Shown here piece after piece: positions 34,307-42,393 of a stretch of DNA of 64,000 bases. Location of the stretch: contig NZ_JAEEGB010000005.1 in assembly GCF_016316925.1 (NCBI RefSeq), positions 1 through 64,000 of the forward strand, given 5' to 3'. Both the position numbers and the translations under genes were made by a program. Every line of letters begins with the position of its first letter. Positions within the stretch are counted from its first letter, which is position 1. Source of the stretch: Clostridium aciditolerans. Lineage in GTDB: Bacteria > Bacillota > Clostridia > Clostridiales > Clostridiaceae. Below the pieces are notes generated by a model. It searched no databases. It was not told where the DNA came from and worked only from the letters and a program-made list of their open reading frames with translations.

Positions 34307-34873
34307 TTACAAACTTAATATCTTTTTAATTTTCTCTCTTACTTCTATTGGTAAATTACCCTTTAATGCTCTTTCTAGTAGAAGGGGCTTCTTAATTCCA
34401 TTCAATAGTAGGTAACTTTCTATTATCTTTACTTTTGCTTCTCTATTAGGGATTAATTGATAAATTACATACCAATCCTCCAATGATGTGAAAGGGATAT
34501 TTACTCCGTTAATCCTTTTAAATTCTGAAATTGAGTTGTGGTCAAAAGTGTATTCAAATACTCCACTAATATGATTAACTGCAAATCCTGCCATTACATC
34601 AACATCAAACCCATCTATTATATACTCATAGAAGTATTTTGTTGAATAGGTAGCAGTCTTCTCCCATTTTTTCTTCTCGCCGATACTTTTAAGAACTTCA
34701 TCTGCTTTTTCAATATCTTTAATATCTATAAAAATATCTATATCATTTGGTTTTTTTATAAGTCCAAATTGATTTAATAATATAGAAGCACCGACTCCCC
34801 ATACTATATTTGAACTATTAAGTTTTTCACCGATATAACTTAAAGTATTGAACATTTCTTTTTCTGTTCGCAT
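34307..34873 (-). CDS. Nucleotidyltransferase-fold protein
   Basis: 188-aa protein with a nucleotidyltransferase-like core: 'IVWGVGASILLNQFGLIKKPNDIDIFI' (G-S/A plus D-x-D) and 'DGFDVDVMAGFAV' carrying the further Asp. It resembles small DUF-type or lincosamide-resistance-like nucleotidyltransferases, but the substrate is unknown. The start at 34873 is fixed by GGGAGG 5 nt before the ATG; an earlier frame to 34912 includes that site. Confidence 0.75.
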   Translation of the reverse strand: MRTEKEMFNTLSYIGEKLNSSNIVWGVGASILLNQFGLIKKPNDIDIFIDIKDIEKADEVLKSIGEKKKWEKTATYSTKYFYEYIIDGFDVDVMAGFAVNHISGVFEYTFDHNSISEFKRINGVNIPFTSLEDWYVIYQLIPNREAKVKIIESYLLLNGIKKPLLLERALKGNLPIEVREKIKKILSL

Positions 34874-34930
34874 TCTAACCTCCCCCAAATATAAATGTTT
34901 TTTAATTCGCAATAAATTACCATTGAAACC

Positions 34931-35021
34931 TTATCTAAATAGAAAAATCCATACTGATATTGATACAAGTATTGTTGCTATACATATGATGCTTCAATCT
35001 ACTGAACTTGGATTTAATTAA
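34931..35021 (+). pseudogene. Nitroreductase C-terminal remnant
   Basis: The plus strand encodes 'YLNRKIHTDIDTSIVAIHMM' and 'LQSTELGFN' before a stop at 35019-35021. This matches the conserved D-x-S/A-I-x-x-x-H-M-x-L-x-A-x-x-L-G segment of nitroreductases. No start or N-terminal domain is present, and the usual 'GTCWIG' continuation is lost. It is a short gene fossil. Confidence 0.6.
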
Positions 35022-35023
35022 TA

Positions 35024-35050
35024 AAACCAGTGCTATTCAAACACTGGTTT
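35024..35050 (+). terminator. Hairpin after the nitroreductase remnant
   Basis: AAACCAGTG and its exact complement enclose a 9-nt loop, followed by ATTTC. It starts 3 nt after the remnant's stop, consistent with its former terminator. Confidence 0.6.
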
Positions 35051-35127
35051 ATTTCAAGCTCCTTTAACTTAGTATCAAAACTAAATGTATGTTGGATACG
35101 AAAATTATAAATTGATATTATTATAAA

Positions 35128-35694
35128 TTAGTCTTTAAATAACTCTTCTACAGCTACAGTAAATTCCGTGAAAATTTTAGAATCTATAGTGCCGCTATTT
35201 TTAACAACGTCAATTTGGTCATATAATCCTTCATCATTAAGACTATATGTTTGGACTGTATTAAGCATTGGGTTTACAATCCAATATTCCTTGACACCAT
35301 ATTTCATGTATAAGTTTAGTTTTACAACAAGGTCATTTGATTGATTAGAAGGTGATAATATCTCAATTATTAAAGTAGGAACACCAACATATTTACTATC
35401 TTCCATTCCACTCTTATCACAAATAACCGAAATGTCCGGTATTACCACTCTATCTTCTTCAATATCCTCTCTATGTAGTTGTACATCATAAGGTGCTGAA
35501 AATGCTTCACACTCTTTTCCCTCTAAGGAATTAAATAACTTTGCATATAGTCTACCAGATATTCTTTGATGCTTTGTAGATGGTGATGGAGATATATATA
35601 CAACTCCGTCAATATATTCTAAAATACTGTCTGTATTCTCCTTCATTTTATAAAATTCATCTATAGTAATTAATTTCTCTTGTGGTAAACTCAT
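35128..35694 (-). CDS. Uma2 family (DUF820) putative endonuclease
   Basis: 188-aa protein of the PD-(D/E)xK-like Uma2 family: 'ILEYIDGVVYISPSPSTKHQRIS', 'VVIPDISVICDKS' (metal Asp), 'PTLIIEILSPSNQSNDLVVKLNLYMKYGVKEYWIVNP' with E-x-L-S-P and K. Function is unknown, with restriction-like nuclease folds predicted. GAGG lies 6 nt upstream of the ATG. It is solitary. Confidence 0.88.
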   Translation of the reverse strand: MSLPQEKLITIDEFYKMKENTDSILEYIDGVVYISPSPSTKHQRISGRLYAKLFNSLEGKECEAFSAPYDVQLHREDIEEDRVVIPDISVICDKSGMEDSKYVGVPTLIIEILSPSNQSNDLVVKLNLYMKYGVKEYWIVNPMLNTVQTYSLNDEGLYDQIDVVKNSGTIDSKIFTEFTVAVEELFKD

Positions 35695-35841
35695 AAAACC
35701 TCAACCCCTTTGTAAACACTTTTAACTTTACTTATCATTAATTATAACCTATTTACAAAAAAGTAAGAATGCTTTATTATAATTTTTTAGCTTAAGTCCT
35801 TACTTGTACAATTTTTGATATATAGTAATCTATGTTTTTTA

Positions 35842-36309
35842 CTAATACTTTTTCTTTACAATGTTTTGATAATTTGGAGGTAATTCATAGCTTTTTATAT
35901 GCTCAAACTTCTCAACTTTTACATCACCAGAGCCACCTAATCTAATAGTAATACGGTCAACTCCAACGCTGTTATGTGCTCCAAAATAAGGATATACTTC
36001 AAGTTCAATCATAAAAACAAAAGTTCTATATCCGTTAGGCCTTTCAGCCTTCAATATAGTAAGATCATACGGTGCTACCATTGGTGTATCAGTAAAAAAT
36101 TCCTTATAATAATTATCCACTGATTTTTGAATTTCTGGCATAAGTAATGAAACAAATATATCTTGATATAATTCTTCTCTTGATTGTTCTGGTGGTTTAT
36201 ATGTTTTATTAATAGATGGAAGTTTTTCAGTAAATTCATAAGCATAACAAGGATATGGTGTACATATTAATCCAACTAGGAGAAATAATGTAAATACGAC
36301 TTTTTTCAA
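35842..36309 (-). CDS. Secreted DUF3888-like protein
   Basis: 155-aa exported protein. The start is TTG at 36309, 7 nt after a perfect GGAGGTGAT; the frame is also open to 36348 but the Shine-Dalgarno decides. Residues 1-23 form a signal peptide ('KKVVFTLFLLVGLICTPYPCYA'-type). The mature part contains 'SREELYQDIFVSLLMPEIQKSVDNYY', typical of DUF3888. Function is unknown. Confidence 0.75.
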   Translation of the reverse strand: MKKVVFTLFLLVGLICTPYPCYAYEFTEKLPSINKTYKPPEQSREELYQDIFVSLLMPEIQKSVDNYYKEFFTDTPMVAPYDLTILKAERPNGYRTFVFMIELEVYPYFGAHNSVGVDRITIRLGGSGDVKVEKFEHIKSYELPPNYQNIVKKKY

Positions 36310-36435
36310 TAGTATCACCTCCATAAAAGTCTTCTTAGTAGTATTCAACTAATAAAAATACTGTATACTGGAAGATTAATGTGCTACTGCCAACATGCAT
36401 GTTACTTCTTTTGTCTTATAAAAATATTTCATCAG

Positions 36436-36555
36436 TTAGATTTTTCGCTTTATAATTGCTTCTTTTATTTCATACATACACCATATAACAAAATAAGCTG
36501 GCAAACATAGTAAAAATACTGTAAAAATAAATTGAGCTATGCTCATTGTCCACAA
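36436..36555 (-). CDS. Small single-helix membrane peptide
   Basis: A 39-aa frame from TTG 36555 encodes one hydrophobic helix ('IAQFIFTVFLLCLPAYFVIW') and a basic tail ('KEAIIKRKI'). AAGGGAAGTG lies upstream, a fair Shine-Dalgarno. It may belong with the membrane gene just upstream (36593-36919). No family is recognised and expression is uncertain. Confidence 0.4.
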   Translation of the reverse strand: MWTMSIAQFIFTVFLLCLPAYFVIWCMYEIKEAIIKRKI

Positions 36556-36592
36556 TATAATCACTTCCCTTATATTAATTTACTATATAGTA

Positions 36593-36919
36593 TCATATAT
36601 TTAATGATATCTTAAATATAAATCCAACATTAAAGCATAAATAACTTACAACAATTATTGAAATAGCTATTCCAATAATACTCGTATATTTGCCAAATTC
36701 ATTACTATTTGTTTTCTCTGGATTTATATTCTCTTTATATAAAAAAAATAATATTAATAAAGTAAAACTTACAATCCACCCCGATATACTTTTTCTTGCA
36801 AATGAAAACATAGTCCCCCAATATGCCCAAGTTATCACTCCGAAGAAAATATACTTTCCTATAAAATATAATTTATTAATATCTTGGTTTTTCTTTTTGA
36901 GCAATATAGAAATTATCAA
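36593..36919 (-). CDS. Small polytopic membrane protein
   Basis: Up to 108 aa, three hydrophobic helices (about 20-40, 48-64, 80-103). The start is uncertain: TTG 36919 lies inside the end of the DUF3795 gene (44-nt overlap) with only AGG upstream. The overlap suggests translational coupling. No family is recognised. Confidence 0.5.
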   Translation of the reverse strand: MIISILLKKKNQDINKLYFIGKYIFFGVITWAYWGTMFSFARKSISGWIVSFTLLILFFLYKENINPEKTNSNEFGKYTSIIGIAISIIVVSYLCFNVGFIFKISLNI

Positions 36920-37322
36920 TACCTATTTTTTTCATGGTATCATTATTTTCTTTCCATTTTTGGATGAGAGACTCATTATATGTTGTAGGATTACAAGGGT
37001 ATTTAGAGCATTCAAAGCAAAAGTTCACCTTTTCTTTTTTATGACACTCATTTATACTACATTGACAGGTAGGCTTATCGCTAAGACGACACCCTGGGCA
37101 ACTGCCCTTTGAAAGCTGCATTAAAATATCTAAAAATTGTTCGTAATGGTTAAACATAGGCATAAAATCTTTTATTTTTTCAGCCATATTTTCAAAGTTA
37201 ACTAAATTCTCATTAAGTTCTCTGCTTAATAGTACTATTTTACTATTTTCATAATATGCACACCTTGAGCAGTCAATCCCGCAAGGGGCTAAGTCCTTTA
37301 CAGCTTGTTCATAGTTATTCAT
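36876..37322 (-). CDS. DUF3795 cysteine-rich protein
   Basis: 148-aa DUF3795 protein, probably binding zinc or Fe-S. Cysteine motifs are 'LAPCGIDCSRCAYY', 'GSCPGCRLSDKPTCQCSINEC' and 'NFCFECSKYPCNP'. The start at 37322 has GAGGAGG 8 nt upstream; the longer frame from 37361 includes that site. Function is unknown. Confidence 0.85.
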   Translation of the reverse strand: MNNYEQAVKDLAPCGIDCSRCAYYENSKIVLLSRELNENLVNFENMAEKIKDFMPMFNHYEQFLDILMQLSKGSCPGCRLSDKPTCQCSINECHKKEKVNFCFECSKYPCNPTTYNESLIQKWKENNDTMKKIGIDNFYIAQKEKPRY

Positions 37323-37409
37323 AACAATTCCTCCTCGTAATATAGAAATATTTCTATTCACTTATATAGATGCAATAAAAAGAGGAAAGTCACGTTATTA
37401 TAAACAGAA

Positions 37410-37533
37410 TTCTTAGCTTCAGGTGGAGTTTTGACTCCATCTGAAGCTTAGAAGTCGTTATCCAGGGACATAGCCGCTCTTTACTCCCACTTGAAGAAGA
37501 TGGGAGTATTAGAGCGGATAAGTCATCGGATAA
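37410..37533 (+). repeat. Dispersed hairpin repeat, copy A (complete form)
   Basis: Order: long hairpin (TTCTTAGCTTCAGGTGGAGT with near complement), then TTATCCAGGGACATAG. A nested hairpin follows, CCGCTCT/AGAGCGG around ACTCCCA/TGGGAGT with loop CTTGAAGAAGA, then GTCATCGGATAA. TTATCC and GGATAA also pair, closing the second half. Related copies are at 5814, 9709 and 29431. Confidence 0.75.
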
Positions 37534-37627
37534 AAAATTTTATTATATAGATATCTAACTTTAATACTTGGCTTAATTAAGGTACACCTAGAATACCGTT
37601 AATAAGTCAAGTATCCAAGTTGGATAT

Positions 37628-38404
37628 CTAAACATACATTTCATTTATTGTATTAATAACTTCTTCATACCATTCTTTAGAAGGTTTTCTATAAGGCATG
37701 TTTTTATATAAGAAATTTATTTTACCCCGTACCTCATTGTTAAAAGTATAATTTGATTCTTTGTAATCAAGCTTTGCAATAAATTTATGTTTATTAGAGT
37801 TCTTTTGTAAATTATCTCTGCTTTTAGAGAACTCAATCCAAGCTTTGCAGCTGCAAGGATTATCTACATCTAAAAGATTACAATGTTTATCAAAGAATGA
37901 GTCTAAATTCATATGAGCACGATAAAGAAGTCCTTTTGTTGCACTTTTTGAAATACCAATTATTTTTGAAACTTCCTCTAAAGATAATCCAAACATATCG
38001 ATTAGTGAGAAGGCTATTCTCTGATGTAGTGTGAGCCGTCTCACCATAGCAAGAAAACAACCATTTTGTAGTTCACGAATAGCCTCTTCCACAATTACCT
38101 CATCTTCAGGTTTTGGAGGGTTGTCCGCAAATAAATGTCCCTCTTTTTCAAGAAGATTAATATCATCATAAAGTAATTCACTATAATCTTTATTTTTTCT
38201 TTCTTTCATTAGAAAATTATTAAAGCATATTTTTCGGAGCCAAGCTTTAATTGCATTTGGATTCTCCAAGGTCTCAATTTTTTGCCATACACTAATAAAT
38301 GTTTCTTGTGCTAAATCTTCTGCAGCAGATGGATGACAAGATAACTTTAAAGCATAGTTGAAAACATAAGTCCCATATGTATTTATAAGCATTTCAATAT
38401 CCAT
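37628..38404 (-). CDS. ECF-like RNA polymerase sigma factor with C-terminal extension
   Basis: 258-aa sigma-70 family protein. Region 2 is 'SAAEDLAQETFISVWQKIETLENPNAIKAWLRKICFNNF' and region 4 is 'RIAFSLIDMFGLSLEEVSKIIGISKSATKGLLYRAHMNL'. About 85 extra C-terminal residues include 'CNLLDVDNPCSCKAWIEF', a cysteine cluster that may bind a metal or regulate activity. No anti-sigma gene is adjacent on this strand. AAGTGAA precedes the ATG. Confidence 0.85.
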   Translation of the reverse strand: MDIEMLINTYGTYVFNYALKLSCHPSAAEDLAQETFISVWQKIETLENPNAIKAWLRKICFNNFLMKERKNKDYSELLYDDINLLEKEGHLFADNPPKPEDEVIVEEAIRELQNGCFLAMVRRLTLHQRIAFSLIDMFGLSLEEVSKIIGISKSATKGLLYRAHMNLDSFFDKHCNLLDVDNPCSCKAWIEFSKSRDNLQKNSNKHKFIAKLDYKESNYTFNNEVRGKINFLYKNMPYRKPSKEWYEEVINTINEMYV

Positions 38405-38623
38405 TAATTCACTTCATTTCTATAATTTTTATCAATTATATCATAAAAATTTATTATTATCTTAATTTTTGTAGTTATTTATGGTACTATTCACTGTAAT
38501 TGGTATAGAACTGGTTCCTTACCAAATTAGTAACTTGCTAAATTAATTTGAAACTTTTTGTGTTTCTTAAATATCTAATCTATGTAAGAACAATATTGCT
38601 GCAGCATTGAAAGAAGGTAGAAA

Positions 38624-39151
38624 ATGTATAACATACAAGAACTTGTTCAGAAAAGTAGAGATGGAGACATTTCTTCATTTATGTCACTTTTAAAAGAAAA
38701 GGAAGCGCTAATTTATAATATTTCCTTTTCTTATACAAAGAATTCATATGATGCTGAAGATTGCATATCGGAAGCTTCTATAAAAGCTTTTGACAAATTA
38801 AAGCAATTAAGAAATGAAGAAAAATTTTACTGCTGGTTTATTTCTATACTTATAAATGTATGTAGAAAGAACATAAAAAATAAGATAACTGCCTCCTCTG
38901 ATGAGAAACTAATTCAAGTTAGAGATGAATTTTCCTACCAATCTATTGATGACAGACTTATGGTAGAAGAATTGCTTTCTAAACTTAGAAAAGATGAAAG
39001 AGACATACTTGCACTTAGATATCTTAAGGATTATTCAATAAAAGAAATTGCAAGTATAATGGACATGCCATTAAGCACAGTAAAAACAAAGATATATAGA
39101 AGTTTAAACTTTCTAAGAACTAGAAATGGAGGTGTAAAAAATGAATTATAA
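38624..39151 (+). CDS. ECF RNA polymerase sigma factor
   Basis: 175-aa ECF sigma factor: region 2 'NSYDAEDCISEASIKAFDKLKQLRNEEKFYCWFISILINVC' and region 4 'DERDILALRYLKDYSIKEIASIMDMPLSTVKTKIYRSL'. The gene overlaps the following DUF4179-type anti-sigma gene by 11 nt, a standard sigma/anti-sigma pair. GAAGG precedes the ATG at a somewhat close spacing. Confidence 0.92.
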   Translation: MYNIQELVQKSRDGDISSFMSLLKEKEALIYNISFSYTKNSYDAEDCISEASIKAFDKLKQLRNEEKFYCWFISILINVCRKNIKNKITASSDEKLIQVRDEFSYQSIDDRLMVEELLSKLRKDERDILALRYLKDYSIKEIASIMDMPLSTVKTKIYRSLNFLRTRNGGVKNEL

Positions 39152-40559
39152 TATTCCTGATAATTTAATGGATAATGTTGAAAAAAATCTTAGAAAACAC
39201 GTTGAAAATAGAAAAAGAAAAAAATATATTCATATAGCAGCAGCTGCTATAGTCTCACTATTAATAATACTTCCAATATCTACATTGGCATTGGCTCACT
39301 ATAATAACAGCATTCTATATAAGCAAGAGATAGATTTAGCACGTGAAAACAAAAATATTACAGAAGTAAATAAAGTATTTAAATATAGAGATGTTCAATT
39401 TACAATTAAAGAAATTCTAGCAGATGATATGGGAATAGAAGTTATATACGATGTCTCTGATCCCAGATATTCTATAAATAAAGTTACGTTTTGTGACAAA
39501 GATAATAAAGAATTCGAAGCTTGGGGGCAAAGTTTTCCAGTTCCAGATCCAGATGCAAATTCAGATAATAAAGAAAAATCCTTGTCTATTACTATAAACA
39601 ATAGTATTGCAGATTACATGCACAATAATCCAATAACTCTAAAAGTAGATAATCTTTTATTTATTGATAATAAAAAATCTAATAATTTTTTTGATAAATT
39701 GAATTCTTTAATTCACAATAATAATAATTATAATAACATTAAGGTTGACTGGACTTTAAAAATGCAGGTACCAATGCAGCCGATTAAAGTTATACCTGTA
39801 AATAAGGAGTATCCACTTGATATAGGTACATTGAAAATCAATTCATTTAAAGTAGGTGTTTTAAAAAGTATTATGGACTACAGTTTTATGCCAAAAGATA
39901 AAAACATAGAATTTATACATCCTTTATTCTCTGTAAGATTAGATAAAGAATATTTAATTGACGAATGGGGGGACGACTCTAGTACAGATGCAGGCTTAGT
40001 TGACACTGGTAGTAAAGACAAGCTTAACTCAGGAGAAAGAACAGGTTCTCATGGAACACAAAAATTTAAATCAGTATACTATAAAAACCCAAATGAAATA
40101 GGAATAAAACTAATTGGTATACAAGCAAACTATGTTTTCAGTAATCAAAAAATATATAACATAGATAAAAATAAACTTCCGATGGAATTTGATTGTGATG
40201 GAGAAAAGTTTAAAGTTACTTCTGTGGAAGAGAAGAATGATTCTACTGAATGGACTATAGAATACTGCAAGACCAATAGGATATTCAAAGAATTTAACTT
40301 TATTTTTTCAGGATCAGATAGCACTATCAGTAATAGTGAAAATATACAATTTACGGATCAATCTTCAAGAGATAAAATTTATGATTCATTGGTAAAAAAA
40401 GTTCCTAATTTAAAAGCCATCGAATATCAATTGGGAAATTTACAAAATGGAACTATAATTACAAAGGTTACTACAAATTCTAAATCAACAAAATTAATAA
40501 TAAATAATGCTGTTAAAAATCTCATTTATGATGAAGAAGAAGTAATAATACACAAATAG
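39141..40559 (+). CDS. DUF4179-type membrane anti-sigma factor
   Basis: 472-aa single-pass protein. A short basic N-terminus and a helix at about 29-52 ('IHIAAAAIVSLLIILPISTLALA') precede a long extracytoplasmic region with DUF4179-like sequence ('YRDVQFTIKEILADDMGIEVIYDVS'). No zinc-binding His/Cys anti-sigma motif is visible, so sigma binding would be by the short cytosolic tail. GGAGGT is 7 nt before the ATG inside the sigma gene. The signal sensed is unknown. Confidence 0.8.
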   Translation: MNYNIPDNLMDNVEKNLRKHVENRKRKKYIHIAAAAIVSLLIILPISTLALAHYNNSILYKQEIDLARENKNITEVNKVFKYRDVQFTIKEILADDMGIEVIYDVSDPRYSINKVTFCDKDNKEFEAWGQSFPVPDPDANSDNKEKSLSITINNSIADYMHNNPITLKVDNLLFIDNKKSNNFFDKLNSLIHNNNNYNNIKVDWTLKMQVPMQPIKVIPVNKEYPLDIGTLKINSFKVGVLKSIMDYSFMPKDKNIEFIHPLFSVRLDKEYLIDEWGDDSSTDAGLVDTGSKDKLNSGERTGSHGTQKFKSVYYKNPNEIGIKLIGIQANYVFSNQKIYNIDKNKLPMEFDCDGEKFKVTSVEEKNDSTEWTIEYCKTNRIFKEFNFIFSGSDSTISNSENIQFTDQSSRDKIYDSLVKKVPNLKAIEYQLGNLQNGTIITKVTTNSKSTKLIINNAVKNLIYDEEEVIIHK

Positions 40560-40618
40560 AAATCTATAAAAAATATGATATAATTTATTAAATTAATTTT
40601 GGAAATGGTGATAGTAGA

Positions 40619-41437
40619 ATGAAGAATAAATATTTAATTGGCGAAGTTTCTAATTTTTTTAACATAAGTAAAGATGCTTTAAGATATTATGATAAATTTG
40701 GATTAATAACACCAAAAAAAGACGAGCTTAATGGCTATAGATATTATACTGAAGAGGATATAGTTAAGTTACCATACTTAATTTCACTAAAAGAATTAGA
40801 TATGCCTTTAGAAGAAATAAAACTCATGCTATATCATAAATCTTTAAGGGAAATGACTAGTATTTTTAAAAATCAAGAAAATGTAATAGATAATAAAATA
40901 AAAAAACTAGAAAAAATTAAAAATACTATTATTGAATATGAAGAAGACTTTAATAAGGCTATAAATTATATAAACAAATTCGAAATTGTAGAAAATCCTT
41001 TATTTATATACAAAGTTCAAAACTATGAACTAGATGAAAATATGATTAATATCTTAAAGGAATTTAATCCTTATGCTAATATGCTGTCAATCAAATACTC
41101 CGTTATTTTAAATACCAATTGTTTTGATGAACTAAAGCTAGGTGAAAATATGAACTATGCCATTAGTGGAATAAGCACTAATGATACTGAAGATATAGTT
41201 CTAGAGAATAATTGCAAAAGATTTAAAAAAAGAAAATGCATATATACAGTTATTAAAGCCGAAAATGACATTAAAGCTGATGATCTGACTGCACTACAAG
41301 ACTACCTAAGTGCTAATAATATCCAAGTAACTGATAATATTTTAGCTAGAGCACTAGCTTTTGAATCTGTTCAAAATACTTCTATAGATTATTATGAACT
41401 GTGGGTCCCTATAGATGGTAATAAAAAAATTCCATAA
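40619..41437 (+). CDS. MerR family transcriptional regulator
   Basis: 272-aa MerR protein: 'LIGEVSNFFNISKDALRYYDKFGLITPKK', 'GYRYYTEEDIVKL', dimer helix around 100-125, and a C-terminal ligand-binding region of GyrI-like type ending 'YYELWVPID'. It is probably a multidrug or small-molecule sensor. It follows the sigma/anti-sigma pair by 59 bp, with its own likely -10 (TATAAT) in the gap. Confidence 0.85.
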   Translation: MKNKYLIGEVSNFFNISKDALRYYDKFGLITPKKDELNGYRYYTEEDIVKLPYLISLKELDMPLEEIKLMLYHKSLREMTSIFKNQENVIDNKIKKLEKIKNTIIEYEEDFNKAINYINKFEIVENPLFIYKVQNYELDENMINILKEFNPYANMLSIKYSVILNTNCFDELKLGENMNYAISGISTNDTEDIVLENNCKRFKKRKCIYTVIKAENDIKADDLTALQDYLSANNIQVTDNILARALAFESVQNTSIDYYELWVPIDGNKKIP

Positions 41438-41456
41438 AGTAAACAAAAAACTATTG

Positions 41457-41477
41457 ACCTTGGAGTTACTCCAAGGT
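41457..41477 (+). terminator. Terminator of the MerR gene
   Basis: ACCTTGGAG and its exact complement around a TTA loop, followed by TTATTATTTTTTT. Confidence 0.85.
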
Positions 41478-41537
41478 TTATTATTTTTTTAAGGATTCAA
41501 ATATAGATATTAATTGAAAGTAATTGGAGGTTTTAAA

Positions 41538-42230
41538 ATGAGTAGCTTAGTTTACAGAAAAATTAGAAAAAGTGATTATAGTAGAGTGAAAGAACTTATT
41601 ATCGAGGCATTTAAATTTAAACAATATACTTCAAATTCAAAAGTTTTAGATATTTTTTCAGAAACTTATTTAAGAAGGTGTCTCCTTGCGCAAAACTATT
41701 CACAAGTGGTAGAAGAAAATGGAGAAGTTATCGGCTTATTATTAGGGAAAATAAACAAGAAAAATAAATTTTTAAAAAATGCGCCTAACCTCTTGTCTCT
41801 ATTTATATGTTGGGTACGAGCTTTATTAACTGATAAAAAAAATAAAGCCTTCTTTTTAGAATATAAAAAAGTTTCTGATGCCTATGCTAATTTAATTAAA
41901 GAGTGTAATGACAATTTCGACGGTGAGGTAGTGCTTTTTATAGTTGGCGAAAAGTGCCGTGGTAAAGGTATTGGTAGAAGACTTGTTAATAATTATTTAT
42001 ACTTTTGTAAAAGTAACAACGTTAGAAGTTTGTATCTATTTACAGACTCAAAATGTAATTATGGATTTTATGATAATAATGGCTTTGAAAGAATGGGTCA
42101 AAAACAAATTAACGTTAACACTGTAAATGGACCATCAGATTTAGGAATATATTTATATTCTTATAAAGTTGGCGAATATTTGATCAATAAACAACTGCCA
42201 AACACCCGCAGTAATTTTGTCAATCAATAG
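41538..42230 (+). CDS. GNAT N-acetyltransferase
   Basis: 230-aa GNAT protein. The acetyl-CoA binding motif is 'VGEKCRGKGIGRRLVNNYLYFCK' and the C-terminal 'YGFYDNNGFERMGQK' is typical. There is an insertion of about 40 aa between strand 3 and motif A. The start at 41538 has GGAGG 7 nt upstream. The acceptor is unknown. Confidence 0.88.
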   Translation: MSSLVYRKIRKSDYSRVKELIIEAFKFKQYTSNSKVLDIFSETYLRRCLLAQNYSQVVEENGEVIGLLLGKINKKNKFLKNAPNLLSLFICWVRALLTDKKNKAFFLEYKKVSDAYANLIKECNDNFDGEVVLFIVGEKCRGKGIGRRLVNNYLYFCKSNNVRSLYLFTDSKCNYGFYDNNGFERMGQKQINVNTVNGPSDLGIYLYSYKVGEYLINKQLPNTRSNFVNQ

Positions 42231-42393
42231 TTACATCTTCCGCTATTCATATTATAGATTAAAGTTAGTAATTCTTTTTGTAACTATATTTTTACTGTTT
42301 GTAAGCATTTTGTAACCCATCTATATAATTTGTGAAGTATAGTATAAGCATAGAAACAAATAGCAAATACCACAAATTAAGGAGCAAATATAG

